In this document: positions 47,628 through 57,410 of the stretch, one piece after another
Layout of the letters: each line of letters starts with the position of its first letter
Position numbering within the stretch: the stretch's first letter is position 1
The notes under the pieces: model-generated
Told to the model about the DNA's origin: nothing
Seen by the model: the letters and a program-made list of their open reading frames with translations, nothing else
The model's database searches: none
NCBI RefSeq assembly: GCF_011369485.1
Contig: NZ_VXCA01000004.1
Location: 1-64,000 of the forward strand
Reading direction: 5' to 3'
DNA from: Pseudomonas atagonensis
Lineage (GTDB): Bacteria > Pseudomonadota > Gammaproteobacteria > Pseudomonadales > Pseudomonadaceae
DNA: 64,000 nt
Made by a program: the position numbers and the translations under genes

Positions 47628-48992
47628 TCAGGCTTCGGTCAGATACCAGCGCCAATCCTGCTCGCCCACCTCCGCCATGAACTGCCGGTACTCGGCACGT
47701 TTCACCGCCAGATACACCCCGAGAAATTCCTGCCCTAATGCATCCCGTGCCCACGCCGAACTCTCAAGCGCCTGCAGTGACGTCAACCAGTCGGTCGGCA
47801 GCAATTCCTTGGCTTGCGCATAGCCGTTGCCCTCGACCGGCGCACCCGGATCAAGATTTTCACGAATGCCGCGATGAATGCCCGCGAGGATCGCTGCGGC
47901 CGCCAGATACGGGTTGGCATCGGCGCCACAGATGCGGTGCTCGATGTGTCGGGTATTGGCCGGGCCGCCCGGAACCCGCAGGCTCACGGTGCGGTTGTCG
48001 ACGCCCCAGGTCGGTGCCAGAGGCGCGTAGCTGTTGGCCTGAAAGCGACGATAGGAGTTGGCGTTCGGGCAGAACAACAGCAGCGAATCGAGCAAGGAGG
48101 CGAGCATGCCGCCAATAGCCGTGCGCAACAGTGGTGTACCGGCCGGATCTGGCGAGGCGAACAAATTACGTCCCTCGCCATCCGCCAGACTGACGTGCAT
48201 GTGCATGCCGGTGCCCGCCAGATCATCGAACGGTTTGGCCATGAACGTCGCTTGCATGCCGTGCTTGTGCGCCACGGCTTTGACCAGACGTTTGTAGCGT
48301 ACGGCCTGATCCATCGCCGCCAGTGCGTCGCCGTGTTCGAGGGTGATTTCGACCTGGCCCGGCGCGTATTCGGAGATCGCCGTGCGTGCCGGAATGCCGT
48401 GCAATTTGCAGGCGCTGTAGAGGTCGGCGAGGAACGGTTCGATCTGTTCCAGCTCGCGTAAACCATAGACCTGCGTATGTCGCGGTCGGCCGCCGTCGGC
48501 ATCCAGCGCCGGCTGCGGGCGCCCGTTGTGATCGCGTTTGGCGTCGAGCAGATAGAACTCAAGTTCGCAGGCCATCACCGGGTGGTAGCCCTCGGCTTTG
48601 AGCCCGTCAATGATCTTGATCAGCAGATGGCGCGGGTCGGCAATGCTCGCTGGCATGCCCTCGGTCGGGTGCATGCTGACTTGTACCGCGGCGGTCGGAA
48701 TCTGCCTCCACGGCAGGCGCACCAGACTGCCTTCCAGCGGGTAGGCGCGGCAGTCGATATCGCCGACGTCCCAGACCAGACCGGAGTTCTCGACGTCTTC
48801 ACCTTGCACGGTCAGACCGAGAATGGTGCTCGGCAACGGTCGACCGCTTTCGTAGACCGCGAGCAGTTCTTCACGGTGCAACAACTTGCCGCGCGGCACG
48901 CCGTTGGCGTCGAGGATGAACAGCTCGATCATGTCGATATCAGGGTTTTGCTCAAGGAACAGGCGTGCGTCTTCGATGGCTGCGAATTTCAT
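47628..48992 (-). CDS. second gamma-glutamylpolyamine/amine synthetase
   Basis: A 454-residue glutamine-synthetase-family ligase. Catalytic segments are CELEFYLLDA, QVEITLEHGDALAAMDQAV, FMAKPFDDLAGTGMHMHVSL and RRFQANSYAPLAPTWGVDNR. It parallels PuuA but is clearly divergent. Pseudomonas carries several such PauA/IpuC-type ligases for putrescine, cadaverine, spermidine or isopropylamine; the substrate here is not determined. Coupled with the oxidase downstream. Confidence 0.88.
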   Translation of the reverse strand: MKFAAIEDARLFLEQNPDIDMIELFILDANGVPRGKLLHREELLAVYESGRPLPSTILGLTVQGEDVENSGLVWDVGDIDCRAYPLEGSLVRLPWRQIPTAAVQVSMHPTEGMPASIADPRHLLIKIIDGLKAEGYHPVMACELEFYLLDAKRDHNGRPQPALDADGGRPRHTQVYGLRELEQIEPFLADLYSACKLHGIPARTAISEYAPGQVEITLEHGDALAAMDQAVRYKRLVKAVAHKHGMQATFMAKPFDDLAGTGMHMHVSLADGEGRNLFASPDPAGTPLLRTAIGGMLASLLDSLLLFCPNANSYRRFQANSYAPLAPTWGVDNRTVSLRVPGGPANTRHIEHRICGADANPYLAAAAILAGIHRGIRENLDPGAPVEGNGYAQAKELLPTDWLTSLQALESSAWARDALGQEFLGVYLAVKRAEYRQFMAEVGEQDWRWYLTEA

Positions 48993-49122
48993 AATCAATC
49001 ACTCACGATGGCGCCGCACAGGCGCGCAGATTCGGGCCGGACACGACGCGGCAATAAGGCGTGGGTGTCCTGGCAGGGATATCAAGGAGTAGGGGACTGT
49101 CGCGTTCTTTTAGCAGGCGCGA

Positions 49123-49212
49123 TCAGACAGGCAGGGCGATATCCGGCGGGCGTGCGGAGTGACGCAGCTTGGAGCGGCGCAGGGCCATGGGGAGATTGAC
49201 GATGCGATTCAT
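49123..49212 (-). CDS. possible 29-residue upstream peptide
   Basis: MNRIVNLPMALRRSKLRHSA then RPPDIALPV, in the 409-base region (48993-49401) upstream of the second ligase gene. It has AGGGG upstream. It is basic and short, and could be a leader peptide for the ligase operon 130 bases away, or chance. Nothing else gene-like was seen in this region. Confidence 0.3.
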   Translation of the reverse strand: MNRIVNLPMALRRSKLRHSARPPDIALPV

Positions 49213-49401
49213 GCGCGGCCCCTGTGACAGAGGGCGCACACAGCGGAGACGTTCAACGATTTTAGTTGTTGTAAGGACGTACTCATAACGCGTGTTTCCG
49301 TTGGCGGAAAACGTCGGTGGCGGGAAGGCCCGCCGACCGGTGTGCCCGGATAGTAAGGGGGAATCCGCGGGCGTGTAAACGGGAGATTCGGTGGCCGGGT
49401 A

Positions 49402-50745
49402 TCAACGCAGCAGATGAAAGCCCAGCCCACCGAGGGCGCAAACGATCAACACGGTCATCACGCCGCGCTTGAAAATGAACAAGGCCAGACCTGCTGCCAG
49501 TGCCAGCGCTATCGAGAAAAAATCCGCCGCCCCGGCGAATCCGTTCGGCCAGAACACGTGGTAAGCAAAGAAACACGCGAGGTTGAGAATCACCCCGACC
49601 ACCGCTGCAGTAATTGCGGTCAACGGCGCGGTGAACTTCAATTTGTTGTGCGTCGACTCCACCAACGGCCCGCCGGCCAGGATGAAAAGAAACGAGGGCA
49701 GGAAGGTGAACCACGTCACCAGCGTCGCCGCCAGTGCACCCGCAGCAAAGGCATGCTCCGCGCCGAACACCGGTTGCACGTAAGCGCCGACGAAACCGAC
49801 AAACGCCACCACCATGATCAGTGGCCCCGGCGTGGTTTCGCCCAGGGCCAGACCGTCGATCATCTGTGTCGGCGTCAGCCAGCCGTAGTGCCCGACCGCG
49901 CCCTGATAGACGTAGGGCAGCACCGCGTAAGCGCCGCCGAAGGTCAGCAGTGCGGCTTTGGTGAAGAACCAGGCCATTTGCGTGAAGGTGCCATCCCAGC
50001 CGAACAGGGCTGTCAGCAACGCCATGGGCAAACACCACAGAGCTGCGCCGATCAACAGCAGCCACCACAGTTTTGGCCGGCTGAATCGAGCGTGTTCTGG
50101 GGGCGGCGTGTCGTCGTCGATCAGCGCCGGGCCGAAAGATTGTTCACTGCTACCCTGCGCGGCATTATTGAAACGCTGCAGGGCTAGTCGCTCGCCGAGA
50201 TAACCGATCAACGCCGCGCCGAGCACAATGATCGGAAACGGCACATTGAAAGCAAAGATCGCCACGAACGAAGCCCCGGCAATCGCCCACAACCCGCCAT
50301 TTTTCAAGACTCGCGAACCGATGCGATGCGCGGCGTGCAGGACAATGGCCGTCACTGCCGGTTTGATCCCGTAAAACAGCCCGGCCACCGCCGGCACGTC
50401 ACCGAATGCAACGTACAGCCACGACAGCGCAATCAGGATGAACAGCGACGGCAGCACAAACAACACGCCCGCAATCACACCACCCCAGGTGCGATGCAAC
50501 AGCCATCCGATGTACGTCGCCAACTGCTGCGCCTCCGGGCCGGGCAGCAACATGCAGTAGTTGAGGGCGTGCAGAAAACGCTTTTCGGAGATCCACCGAC
50601 GGCGCTCTACCAACTCCTGGTGCATGATCGAAATCTGCCCGGCCGGGCCACCGAACCCGATGCAGCCGAGTTTGAGCCAGAAGGGCCAAGCCTGGCGCAG
50701 GGTGACAGCTGTTGGGCGGGGCAGATCCTTTGGCTCGTCGCTCAA
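49402..50745 (-). CDS. chrA: chromate efflux transporter
   Basis: A 447-residue inner membrane protein with two homologous CHR domains. The first has FWLKLGCIGFGGPAGQISIM and LNYCMLLPGPEAQQLATYIG; the second has FFTKAALLTFGGAYAVLPYV and DGLALGETTPGPLIMVVAFV. ChrA exports chromate in exchange for protons. The charged linker about residues 200-225 is cytoplasmic. Single gene. Confidence 0.95.
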   Translation of the reverse strand: MSDEPKDLPRPTAVTLRQAWPFWLKLGCIGFGGPAGQISIMHQELVERRRWISEKRFLHALNYCMLLPGPEAQQLATYIGWLLHRTWGGVIAGVLFVLPSLFILIALSWLYVAFGDVPAVAGLFYGIKPAVTAIVLHAAHRIGSRVLKNGGLWAIAGASFVAIFAFNVPFPIIVLGAALIGYLGERLALQRFNNAAQGSSEQSFGPALIDDDTPPPEHARFSRPKLWWLLLIGAALWCLPMALLTALFGWDGTFTQMAWFFTKAALLTFGGAYAVLPYVYQGAVGHYGWLTPTQMIDGLALGETTPGPLIMVVAFVGFVGAYVQPVFGAEHAFAAGALAATLVTWFTFLPSFLFILAGGPLVESTHNKLKFTAPLTAITAAVVGVILNLACFFAYHVFWPNGFAGAADFFSIALALAAGLALFIFKRGVMTVLIVCALGGLGFHLLR

Positions 50746-50825
50746 GTGCGGCTCCTGATTTGAGTGGTGGTTGAGCGGCTATCTAATCAGGCTTTTGTTA
50801 AAGAGTGGTATCTGGTTATCGACCC

Positions 50826-51287
50826 TCAGGCATACGCCAGGCTCCAGCGCAACGCCGCATTCTGATCGCTGTCGCGTGCTTCGACCCAATGCGAACCCTG
50901 CGCGGTGGTTTCGCGTTTCCAGAACGGCGCGCGGGTCTTGAGCACGTCCATGATGAATGCGCAGGCTTCGAACGCCATGTGCCGGTGTTTGCTGCTGACG
51001 CCGACGAAGACAATCGGTTCGGCCACCGACAGCGCGCCGACCCGATGCACAATCTCGACGCCGAGCAACGGCCAGCGTTCGCGGGCGTCTTCGGCAATCC
51101 GTTCGAGGGCTTTTTCGGTCATGCCCGGGTAGTGTTCGAGAAACAGCTCACTCACGCTTTGGCCAATATTCAGATCGCGTACGTAACCGATAAAATTCAC
51201 CACCGCGCCGACCCGTGGATTGCGCGCATGCAGATCGGCGGTCAACTGGCCGACATCGAAGCTTTTGTACTGCACTCGAATGGTCAT
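50826..51287 (-). CDS. moaE: molybdopterin synthase catalytic subunit
   Basis: A 153-residue subunit. Lys117 and Lys124 in LKTRAPFWKRE are the predicted catalytic lysines. SSKHRHMAFEACAFIMD is typical of MoaE. With MoaD it inserts the dithiolene sulfurs into precursor Z. It is last in the lysR-moaC-moaD-moaE operon. Confidence 0.95.
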   Translation of the reverse strand: MTIRVQYKSFDVGQLTADLHARNPRVGAVVNFIGYVRDLNIGQSVSELFLEHYPGMTEKALERIAEDARERWPLLGVEIVHRVGALSVAEPIVFVGVSSKHRHMAFEACAFIMDVLKTRAPFWKRETTAQGSHWVEARDSDQNAALRWSLAYA

Positions 51288-51289
51288 GT

Positions 51290-51541
51290 TCAGCCCCCGG
51301 TCACCGGTGGAAAAAACGCGATCTCGTCGAAATCCTCAATGGCCTGATCCGTCTGGCACAGCTCTTGATTGACCGCGCACATCAGGTTGCCGGCACCCAG
51401 CACTTCGCGCCACAACTCACCGCGTGCCATGAGCATCTGGCGCACCTCTTCAACGTTGCTCAGGGTCTCGTTCAGCGGGATTTTTTCGCCGCCGAGATTG
51501 AGCCGGTCGCGGTAGCTGGCAAAGTAATTGATCAGGATCAT
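51290..51541 (-). CDS. moaD: molybdopterin synthase sulfur carrier subunit
   Basis: An 83-residue ubiquitin-like protein from [20 protein letters not shown] ending in the diagnostic Gly-Gly (FPPVTGG), which is thiocarboxylated to carry sulfur. Its start overlaps the moaC stop by four bases (ATGA), and its stop is two bases before moaE. Confidence 0.95.
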   Translation of the reverse strand: MILINYFASYRDRLNLGGEKIPLNETLSNVEEVRQMLMARGELWREVLGAGNLMCAVNQELCQTDQAIEDFDEIAFFPPVTGG

Positions 51542-52023
51542 TGCGCGTCCTCCCATTGGAAATGTCCGGAGCGGCCGCCCTGTTTGCCGAGCAGGCGGAT
51601 GTCGCCGATGACGATCGCCCGATCCACCGCTTTGCACATGTCGTAGATCGTCAGTGCAGCGACGCTGGCGGCGGTCAGCGCTTCAAGTTCAACGCCGGTC
51701 TGGCCAGTGAGGCGGCAGGTGCTGGTGATCTGTACGCGATCCGGTTCGCAAGTCTTCATTTCGACGTGAATCGAGCTGAGCAGTAGCGCGTGGCAGAGCG
51801 GAATCAGTTCGTGGGTGCGCTTGGCCGCCTGAATGCCGGCAATGCGCGCCACGGCGAACACATCACCCTTGGGATGGCCGTTGGACTGGATCATCTGCAG
51901 GGTTTGCGGCTGCATCTGCACCCAGGCTTGTGCTGTGGCTTCACGACGGGTCGCGGCCTTGTCGCTGACGTCGACCATGTTGGCGCGACCCTGATCGTCG
52001 AGGTGGGTGAGGGTGCTGCTCAT
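51538..52023 (-). CDS. moaC: cyclic pyranopterin monophosphate synthase
   Basis: A 161-residue enzyme that converts the MoaA product to cyclic pyranopterin monophosphate. Family segments are [52 protein letters not shown] and [11 protein letters not shown]. The start overlaps the lysR stop by four bases and the stop overlaps the moaD start. Confidence 0.96.
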   Translation of the reverse strand: MSSTLTHLDDQGRANMVDVSDKAATRREATAQAWVQMQPQTLQMIQSNGHPKGDVFAVARIAGIQAAKRTHELIPLCHALLLSSIHVEMKTCEPDRVQITSTCRLTGQTGVELEALTAASVAALTIYDMCKAVDRAIVIGDIRLLGKQGGRSGHFQWEDAQ

Positions 52024-52937
52024 TCAGTGAACTCCTGGATCGGGCTGTAGATTCCAATCCCGAACATCTTCCGCGCCTCGGCAAAACACTTCTCGGCAAT
52101 CGCCGAGCGCGGTTCGGTCTTGCGCATCACCAGCCCCAATGGTGCGAGCACGCTGGCATCCGGCAAGTGCATGAACGACAGGTGTTCAATCGGCTCTTCC
52201 AGCCCACTGTCCAGCGGCATGATCGAGCAGCAGAAGCCCTGGTGAATCGCCTGCAACAACTGATAGGTCGAATCGCTTTCCAGGATCGGCTGCGGGTTGA
52301 GTCCGCGACTGCGGAAGCTCAAGTCAACGGATTTGCGGTAATGCATGCCGGTGGTGATCATGCCCAGTGGCAGTTCGGCGGCGTCTTCCCAGCTCATTTC
52401 CGTGCCTTCGAAATGAAAGTGACGGTTGTCGTAGAGCAGACCGACGCGGGTTTCACCGATCTCGAAAAACTCGAAATAGTTCGGGTTGACGTGGTCGAGG
52501 TAACACACGCCAAGATCCAGTTGATTGTTGCCCAGGCCTGCGATGATTTCATCGGAACTCAGTGACGACAGGCTGAATTTCAGCTCCGGATAGGTGCCGG
52601 ACAACCCCTGAATGTAATTGACCGGATTGAAGTTGCTCAGCGGCACCAGGCCCAGACGCAAGCTACCGACCAGTTGCCCGCGACAGGCCGCCGCTTCAGC
52701 GAACAAACCGTCGTGGGCGGCCAGCAATGTCCTGGCCCAGGCCAATACCCGTTCACCAGCCTGAGTAAAACCTTCAAAGCGCTGACCGCGATTGACCAGC
52801 ACCAGATCCAGCTCGTCTTCCAGATTGCGCAGGCGCATCGACAGGGTCGGTTGAGTGATGTGGCAGCGCGCGGCGGCCTGGCCGAAGTGCCGGGTTTCGT
52901 CCAGGGCGATCAGGAACTTGAGTTGTTTGATGTCCAC
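52020..52937 (-). CDS. LysR-family regulator translationally coupled to moaC
   Basis: A 305-residue regulator starting at GTG 52937 ([25 protein letters not shown] six bases upstream). The winged helix includes [20 protein letters not shown]. Its stop overlaps the moaC ATG in ATGA, an uncommon arrangement that ties regulator and cofactor synthesis. It may regulate moa genes or the nearby YdeP-type enzyme. Ligand unknown; a molybdate- or cofactor-related signal is only inference. Confidence 0.88.
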   Translation of the reverse strand: MDIKQLKFLIALDETRHFGQAAARCHITQPTLSMRLRNLEDELDLVLVNRGQRFEGFTQAGERVLAWARTLLAAHDGLFAEAAACRGQLVGSLRLGLVPLSNFNPVNYIQGLSGTYPELKFSLSSLSSDEIIAGLGNNQLDLGVCYLDHVNPNYFEFFEIGETRVGLLYDNRHFHFEGTEMSWEDAAELPLGMITTGMHYRKSVDLSFRSRGLNPQPILESDSTYQLLQAIHQGFCCSIMPLDSGLEEPIEHLSFMHLPDASVLAPLGLVMRKTEPRSAIAEKCFAEARKMFGIGIYSPIQEFTE

Positions 52938-53224
52938 GACGGCACCTGCTCGATGGGGAATTTTTGATTGAGTATTGACGCGGATGCGCACAGCGCACGA
53001 AAAGCGCGAGGTGCGACGATCTCATTTGAGTGTTCATTCGTCCAATCGGAAGGCTCTAAAACCTTATCGATCCGCTCTATCGCTGCCGTTTTCATGGGCT
53101 TGCGCCAAGGTCGAAAGCGCCGATAGAGCAGGTCGATAGAGTGGTTGGCCAGAGTGATTAGACAGTCCTCACAAGTGGCACTTAGGCTGCGTGGCAATGT
53201 GATCGATTATTGCCGGAGAGCCCC

Positions 53225-53764
53225 ATGAGCGCCAAAGCGGATGCCCTGTTTGTCCCCCTGAACATTGCCGTACTGACGGTCAGCGATACCCGCGATTATG
53301 CGAGCGACACGTCCGGCCAGTTACTCGTCAGCCGTTTGCTGGAGGCCGGTCATACCCTGAGCGAGCGCAACCTGCTCAAGGATGATCTGTACAAGATCCG
53401 CGCGCAGGTCGCCCACTGGATTGCCGACGATGGCATTCAAGTGGTGCTGATCACTGGCGGCACCGGCTTCACCGGGCGTGACAGCACGCCTGAAGCGGTG
53501 GCCTGTCTGCTCGACAAACAGATCGATGGTTTCGGCGAGTTGTTCCGCGCGATTTCGATTCTCGACATCGGCACCTCCACCGTGCAGAGCCGCGCGTTGG
53601 CCGGGCTGTCGAACGGCACGCTGGTGTGCTGCCTGCCGGGTTCGACCGGCGCTTGCCGCACCGCATGGGAAGGCATTCTCGCCGAGCAACTCGACAACCG
53701 TCATCGCCCGTGCAACTTCGTCCCGCACCTTAAACCGGTGCAAGCCTGCGAGTCGCGCGGATGA
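53225..53764 (+). CDS. moaB: molybdopterin adenylyltransferase-type protein
   Basis: A 179-residue MogA/MoaB-family protein. Motifs include VLTVSDTRDYASDTSGQLL and LITGGTGFTGRDSTPEAV, and CCLPGSTGACRTAWEGIL near the end. It adenylates molybdopterin in preparation for molybdate insertion. It follows GGAGAGCCCC and overlaps moeA by four bases. Confidence 0.92.
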   Translation: MSAKADALFVPLNIAVLTVSDTRDYASDTSGQLLVSRLLEAGHTLSERNLLKDDLYKIRAQVAHWIADDGIQVVLITGGTGFTGRDSTPEAVACLLDKQIDGFGELFRAISILDIGTSTVQSRALAGLSNGTLVCCLPGSTGACRTAWEGILAEQLDNRHRPCNFVPHLKPVQACESRG

Positions 53765-54966
53765 GCAAGGCACCGTTGATGCCGGTCGAGGACGCACTCG
53801 ATCAGTTGCTGGCCATGGCCGATGAACAACGTCTGGCGGACAGCGAAGTGTTGCCATTGGATCAGGCGCGCGGGAGAGTGCTGGCCAGTGATCTGGTTGC
53901 GACACTCGACCTGCCGCCGTGGCCGAACAGCGCCATGGACGGTTACGCGCTGAACCTCGCCGACCTGCATCGCCAGCCGTTGAAGGTCTCGCAAAAGGTT
54001 TATGCCGGACTGGCGCCGGATACATTGTTGCCGGGCACGTGCGCGCGCATCTTTACCGGCGCACCACTGCCGCCCGGTGCCACCTGTGTCGAGATGCAGG
54101 AGAACACCGAAGTGCTCGACGATGGCAGCGTGCGATTCCTGCAGCCGTTGAAGGCTGGACAGAACATCCGTGCGCAAGGTCAGGAGAACCGTGTCGGCGA
54201 CATTCTGCTGCGCGCCGGCAAACGCCTCGGGCCGTTCGAACTGGCCGTGGCCGCGGGGCAGGGCCTGGCGCAATTGCATGTGGTGCGCCGGCCACGGGTG
54301 GCGTTGCTGTCGACCGGTGACGAACTGGTCGAGCCGGGCCAGCCACTGCGCCCGGGCAGCATTTACAACAGCAATCGGGTGCTCCTCCGCCACTGGTTGA
54401 GTGAGTTGGGCTGTGAGGTGATTGATGCCGGGATTCTGCCGGATCGCCCGGCGCAGACGCGGCTCAAGCTTGAGCAATTGCAAGTCAGCGCTGACCTGAT
54501 TCTGACCACGGGCGGCGTGTCGGCCGGCGATGCCGATTGTCTCGGGCAGGTGCTGCGCGACAACGGCAAACCGTTGTTGTGGAAACTCGCGATCAAACCC
54601 GGCAAGCCGCTGACCGTGGGCCATTTCGGTACGGTGCCGGTGATTGGTCTGCCGGGAAATCCGACCTCGGCACTGGTGACGTTCGGACTGCTGGCGCGGC
54701 CGTATCTGTTGCGCATTCAAGGCGTGGAAGACGTCATCCCGTTGAGCTTTGCGGTGCACGCCGGGTTCGATTGGCTCAAACCGGGCGGCCGTCGTGAATA
54801 CCTGCGGGTACGGCTTGAGGCAGGGCGTGCGGTGCTTTATCCGAATCAGAGTTCCGGCGTGTTGCTCGGTGCAACCTGGGCCGATGGCCTGGTGGAAATT
54901 CCCGAGAACAGCACCCACAGCGTCGGCGATTCGCTGCGTTTCATTCCTTTCAGCGAACTTTTTTAA
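53761..54966 (+). CDS. moeA: molybdopterin molybdenumtransferase
   Basis: A 401-residue protein that inserts molybdate into adenylated molybdopterin. Family segments are WPNSAMDGYALNLADL, GQNIRAQGQENRVGD, LILTTGGVSAGDADCLGQVL and VIGLPGNPTSALVTFGLLA. Its first codon overlaps the moaB stop (ATGA). Confidence 0.95.
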   Translation: MSKAPLMPVEDALDQLLAMADEQRLADSEVLPLDQARGRVLASDLVATLDLPPWPNSAMDGYALNLADLHRQPLKVSQKVYAGLAPDTLLPGTCARIFTGAPLPPGATCVEMQENTEVLDDGSVRFLQPLKAGQNIRAQGQENRVGDILLRAGKRLGPFELAVAAGQGLAQLHVVRRPRVALLSTGDELVEPGQPLRPGSIYNSNRVLLRHWLSELGCEVIDAGILPDRPAQTRLKLEQLQVSADLILTTGGVSAGDADCLGQVLRDNGKPLLWKLAIKPGKPLTVGHFGTVPVIGLPGNPTSALVTFGLLARPYLLRIQGVEDVIPLSFAVHAGFDWLKPGGRREYLRVRLEAGRAVLYPNQSSGVLLGATWADGLVEIPENSTHSVGDSLRFIPFSELF

Positions 54967-54998
54967 AGCAAAGATCTTTTTGACGCGCGGGCACCAAA

Positions 54999-55091
54999 CC
55001 TGTGGGAGGGGGCTTGCTCCCGAAGGCGGGCTGTCATTCAAAATCAATGTCGACTGACACGGCCTCTTCGCGAGCAAGCCCGCTACTACAG
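54999..55091. repeat. inverted pair of REP sequences
   Basis: CCTGTGGGAGGGGGCTTGCT and the inverted CTCTTCGCGAGCAAGCCCGC face each other about 45 bases apart, between moeA and the convergent bestrophin-like gene. Confidence 0.85.
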
Positions 55092-55119
55092 GGGCACTTC
55101 GATGTCCCTGGATTTGTGA

Positions 55120-56019
55120 TCAGCTCAGCACGTAATCCACCGGCATCAGCATCGGCGGCAGCTCTGTCTCGCCCAGCTCGCTGAGGATGTCGCGCTCGAT
55201 GGTGCGCACCAGCGAGTCGGTAGCGAGGTCGTTTTCATCGCGGCCGAACGGATCTTCCAGCTCATCGGCAATCGCATCCAGACCAAAAAAGGTGTAGCTG
55301 ACAATCGCCGTGAACAACGGCGTCAGCCAGCCCAACGGTTCGGCCATGGCGAACGGCAGCAGGATGCAAAACAGATAAATCGTGCGGTGCAGCAGCAAGG
55401 TGTAAGGGAAGGGCAGCGGCGTGTTCTTGATGCGCTCGCACACGGCTTGCGCCTGGGTCAGGCTGGTCAGGTGATTGGCCAGCAGCATGTAGCGCCACTC
55501 GCTCAGTTCACCGCTTTCATGCAGGTCGGAGCACTGCTGGCCGACCTGCTGCAGGATGCGCCCGCTGTAGTCCGGTACCTGTGCATCGTGTTGCGGAGTG
55601 ATCCACACACGGCTCGCCGCTGCTTCGTTTTCCCGGCGCAACCGCGCATTCAGCGAGTGCGCAAACCCACACAGATTAAGCAACAACGGTTTGCGCTGCA
55701 CGGAGTCACGGATGACGTGGGTTTCGCGAATCACCGAACGAATGTGCACGATCACTTCGCCCCACGCCTTGCGCGCTTCGTACCAGCGGTCGTAACAGGC
55801 GTTGTTGCGAAAATTCATGAAGATCGACAGCGACAACCCGAGCAGGGTGAACGGCGTGGCGTTGACCTTGGTGAAGTTGCTCGGGTGGAGGATTTCGATC
55901 AGCACAATGGCCGAGGCCAGCAGCGTGACCATCAAGGTGCGCATGGCAATGCGTTTGGCGATCGACCCCTTGAGGGTGAAGAGAATGGCGAACTGGTTGA
56001 CCTTGGGTCTGACGATCAT
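55120..56019 (-). CDS. bestrophin-family channel protein
   Basis: A 299-residue inner membrane protein of the UPF0187/bestrophin family. Characteristic segments are FMNFRNNACYDRWYEARKAW and DAIADELEDPFGRDENDLAT, with four to six hydrophobic spans. Bacterial members form pentameric cation channels. The location between moeA and moaA is not functionally explained. Confidence 0.9.
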   Translation of the reverse strand: MIVRPKVNQFAILFTLKGSIAKRIAMRTLMVTLLASAIVLIEILHPSNFTKVNATPFTLLGLSLSIFMNFRNNACYDRWYEARKAWGEVIVHIRSVIRETHVIRDSVQRKPLLLNLCGFAHSLNARLRRENEAAASRVWITPQHDAQVPDYSGRILQQVGQQCSDLHESGELSEWRYMLLANHLTSLTQAQAVCERIKNTPLPFPYTLLLHRTIYLFCILLPFAMAEPLGWLTPLFTAIVSYTFFGLDAIADELEDPFGRDENDLATDSLVRTIERDILSELGETELPPMLMPVDYVLS

Positions 56020-56054
56020 GCTGTGCGATCCCGGTTAAGCATGGAGGAGGCGGA

Positions 56055-57053
56055 TCAGCCGCCGGTCATGTTCATGAAGCGCACGACCTGAACGTCGTCG
56101 TTCACCTCGAAATGGTGCCGATAGGGCTTGAGTTTCATCGCTTCGATGATGGCTTTCTCCAGCCGTTGCGGTTGCCCCGGATGGGCGCGCAGTACCGCTT
56201 TCAAGTCCATCGAATGCTCGTTACCCAAACACAGTAGCAAACGCCCCTCGACGGTCAGCCGCACGCGGTTGCAGGTGCCGCAAAAGTTGTGGCTGTGCGG
56301 CGAGATGAAACCCAGGCGAATGTCCGGGGCTTCGGCCAGTCGCCAGTAGCGCGACGGGCCTTGGGTCGATTCCGCCGAGTCGATCAGCGTGTAGCGCTCG
56401 GCGATTTTCTCGCGTACCTGGGTGCTTGAAAAAAACGACTCCGCGCGGCTGTGCTCGCTGATGATCCCCAGCGGCATTTCCTCGATGAAGGAAATGTCGA
56501 GCTGGCGGTCGATGGCGAAACGCACCAGATCATTGATCTCGTGATCGTTACGGCCCTGCATCACCACGCAGTTGAGTTTAGTGCGGGTAAAACCGGCCTC
56601 GCGTGCGGCATCGATGCCGTTGATCACCTGCGCCAGATCGCCGGTGCGGGTCAGTTGCTTGAAGCGTTCGGGGTCGAGGCTGTCGAGGCTGATGTTCAGG
56701 CGCTTGACCCCGGCGTCGAACAACGGCGCGGCGAGTTTGCCGAGCTGCGAGCCGTTAGTGGTCAGGCACAGCTCACGCAGGCCAGGCAGGGCGGCGATCT
56801 GCGCGCAGAGCTTGACCACGCCCGGGCGAATCAACGGCTCGCCGCCAGTCAGGCGGATCTTGCGAGTGCCCAGCGCCACGAAGCTCTGCGCCAATTGGAA
56901 GATCTCCTCCAGCGTCAGCACCTGTTGGCGCGGCAGAAACTGCATGTCTTCGGCCATGCAATACACGCAGCGGAAGTCGCAGCGGTCGGTCACCGACATG
57001 CGCAGGTAATCGACGCGGCGGTTGTAACCATCGATCAAGACGCGCTCTGACAT
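56055..57053 (-). CDS. moaA: GTP 3',8-cyclase
   Basis: A 332-residue radical SAM enzyme that begins molybdenum cofactor synthesis. The N-terminal [4Fe-4S] ligands are Cys25, Cys29 and Cys32 (CDFRCVYC), the second cluster is in [18 protein letters not shown], and the C-terminus is Gly-Gly (MTGG) as needed for activity. The start at 57053 begins [20 protein letters not shown]. It is divergent from the YdeP-like gene over 357 bases. Confidence 0.95.
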   Translation of the reverse strand: MSERVLIDGYNRRVDYLRMSVTDRCDFRCVYCMAEDMQFLPRQQVLTLEEIFQLAQSFVALGTRKIRLTGGEPLIRPGVVKLCAQIAALPGLRELCLTTNGSQLGKLAAPLFDAGVKRLNISLDSLDPERFKQLTRTGDLAQVINGIDAAREAGFTRTKLNCVVMQGRNDHEINDLVRFAIDRQLDISFIEEMPLGIISEHSRAESFFSSTQVREKIAERYTLIDSAESTQGPSRYWRLAEAPDIRLGFISPHSHNFCGTCNRVRLTVEGRLLLCLGNEHSMDLKAVLRAHPGQPQRLEKAIIEAMKLKPYRHHFEVNDDVQVVRFMNMTGG

Positions 57054-57410
57054 GACAGCCTCGCAGGAGTGAAAATTCCGCACTTAACGGAGGGAGTGGA
57101 CGCAGGTTATGAGCAACTTTGGCAAGCGTCCAATCACTCTTAGTGAATGGCTGATTGATGCGGTCGATGATGAAATGATTTTCTCGTTTTATGGCGTGCT
57201 TAGTTGCGCAACTCGCCGAATTTAAAGGGTTTTATCCGGTGATAGATGCCTTCGATAATGTGGTCATAAATAGCGATTGGACAACATTTTGTAACGGTTC
57301 ATATGCTTCTTCCGGCAAATGAAACGACCGCTTTTTATCGCTGAAAGTAGGCCGTCGCTGTTTAAACCCGATCAGGTTCATGCCTGTGTGCATCGTCATG
57401 GAGAAGTCCC
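57054..57410. other. divergent region between moaA and the YdeP-like gene
   Basis: An AT-richer 357-base region that must contain both promoters. No FNR/Anr box (TTGAT-N4-ATCAA) could be confirmed; TTGATGCGGTCGATGA at about 57154 is only half of one. No gene or riboswitch recognised. Confidence 0.4.

Noticed and set aside
52910..53197. 95-codon minus-strand frame before moaB
   Set aside because: It overlaps the start of the LysR gene in another frame and has no motif.
57150..57170. Possible Anr/FNR box before the YdeP-like gene
   Set aside because: Only the left half TTGAT matches; the right half is not ATCAA.
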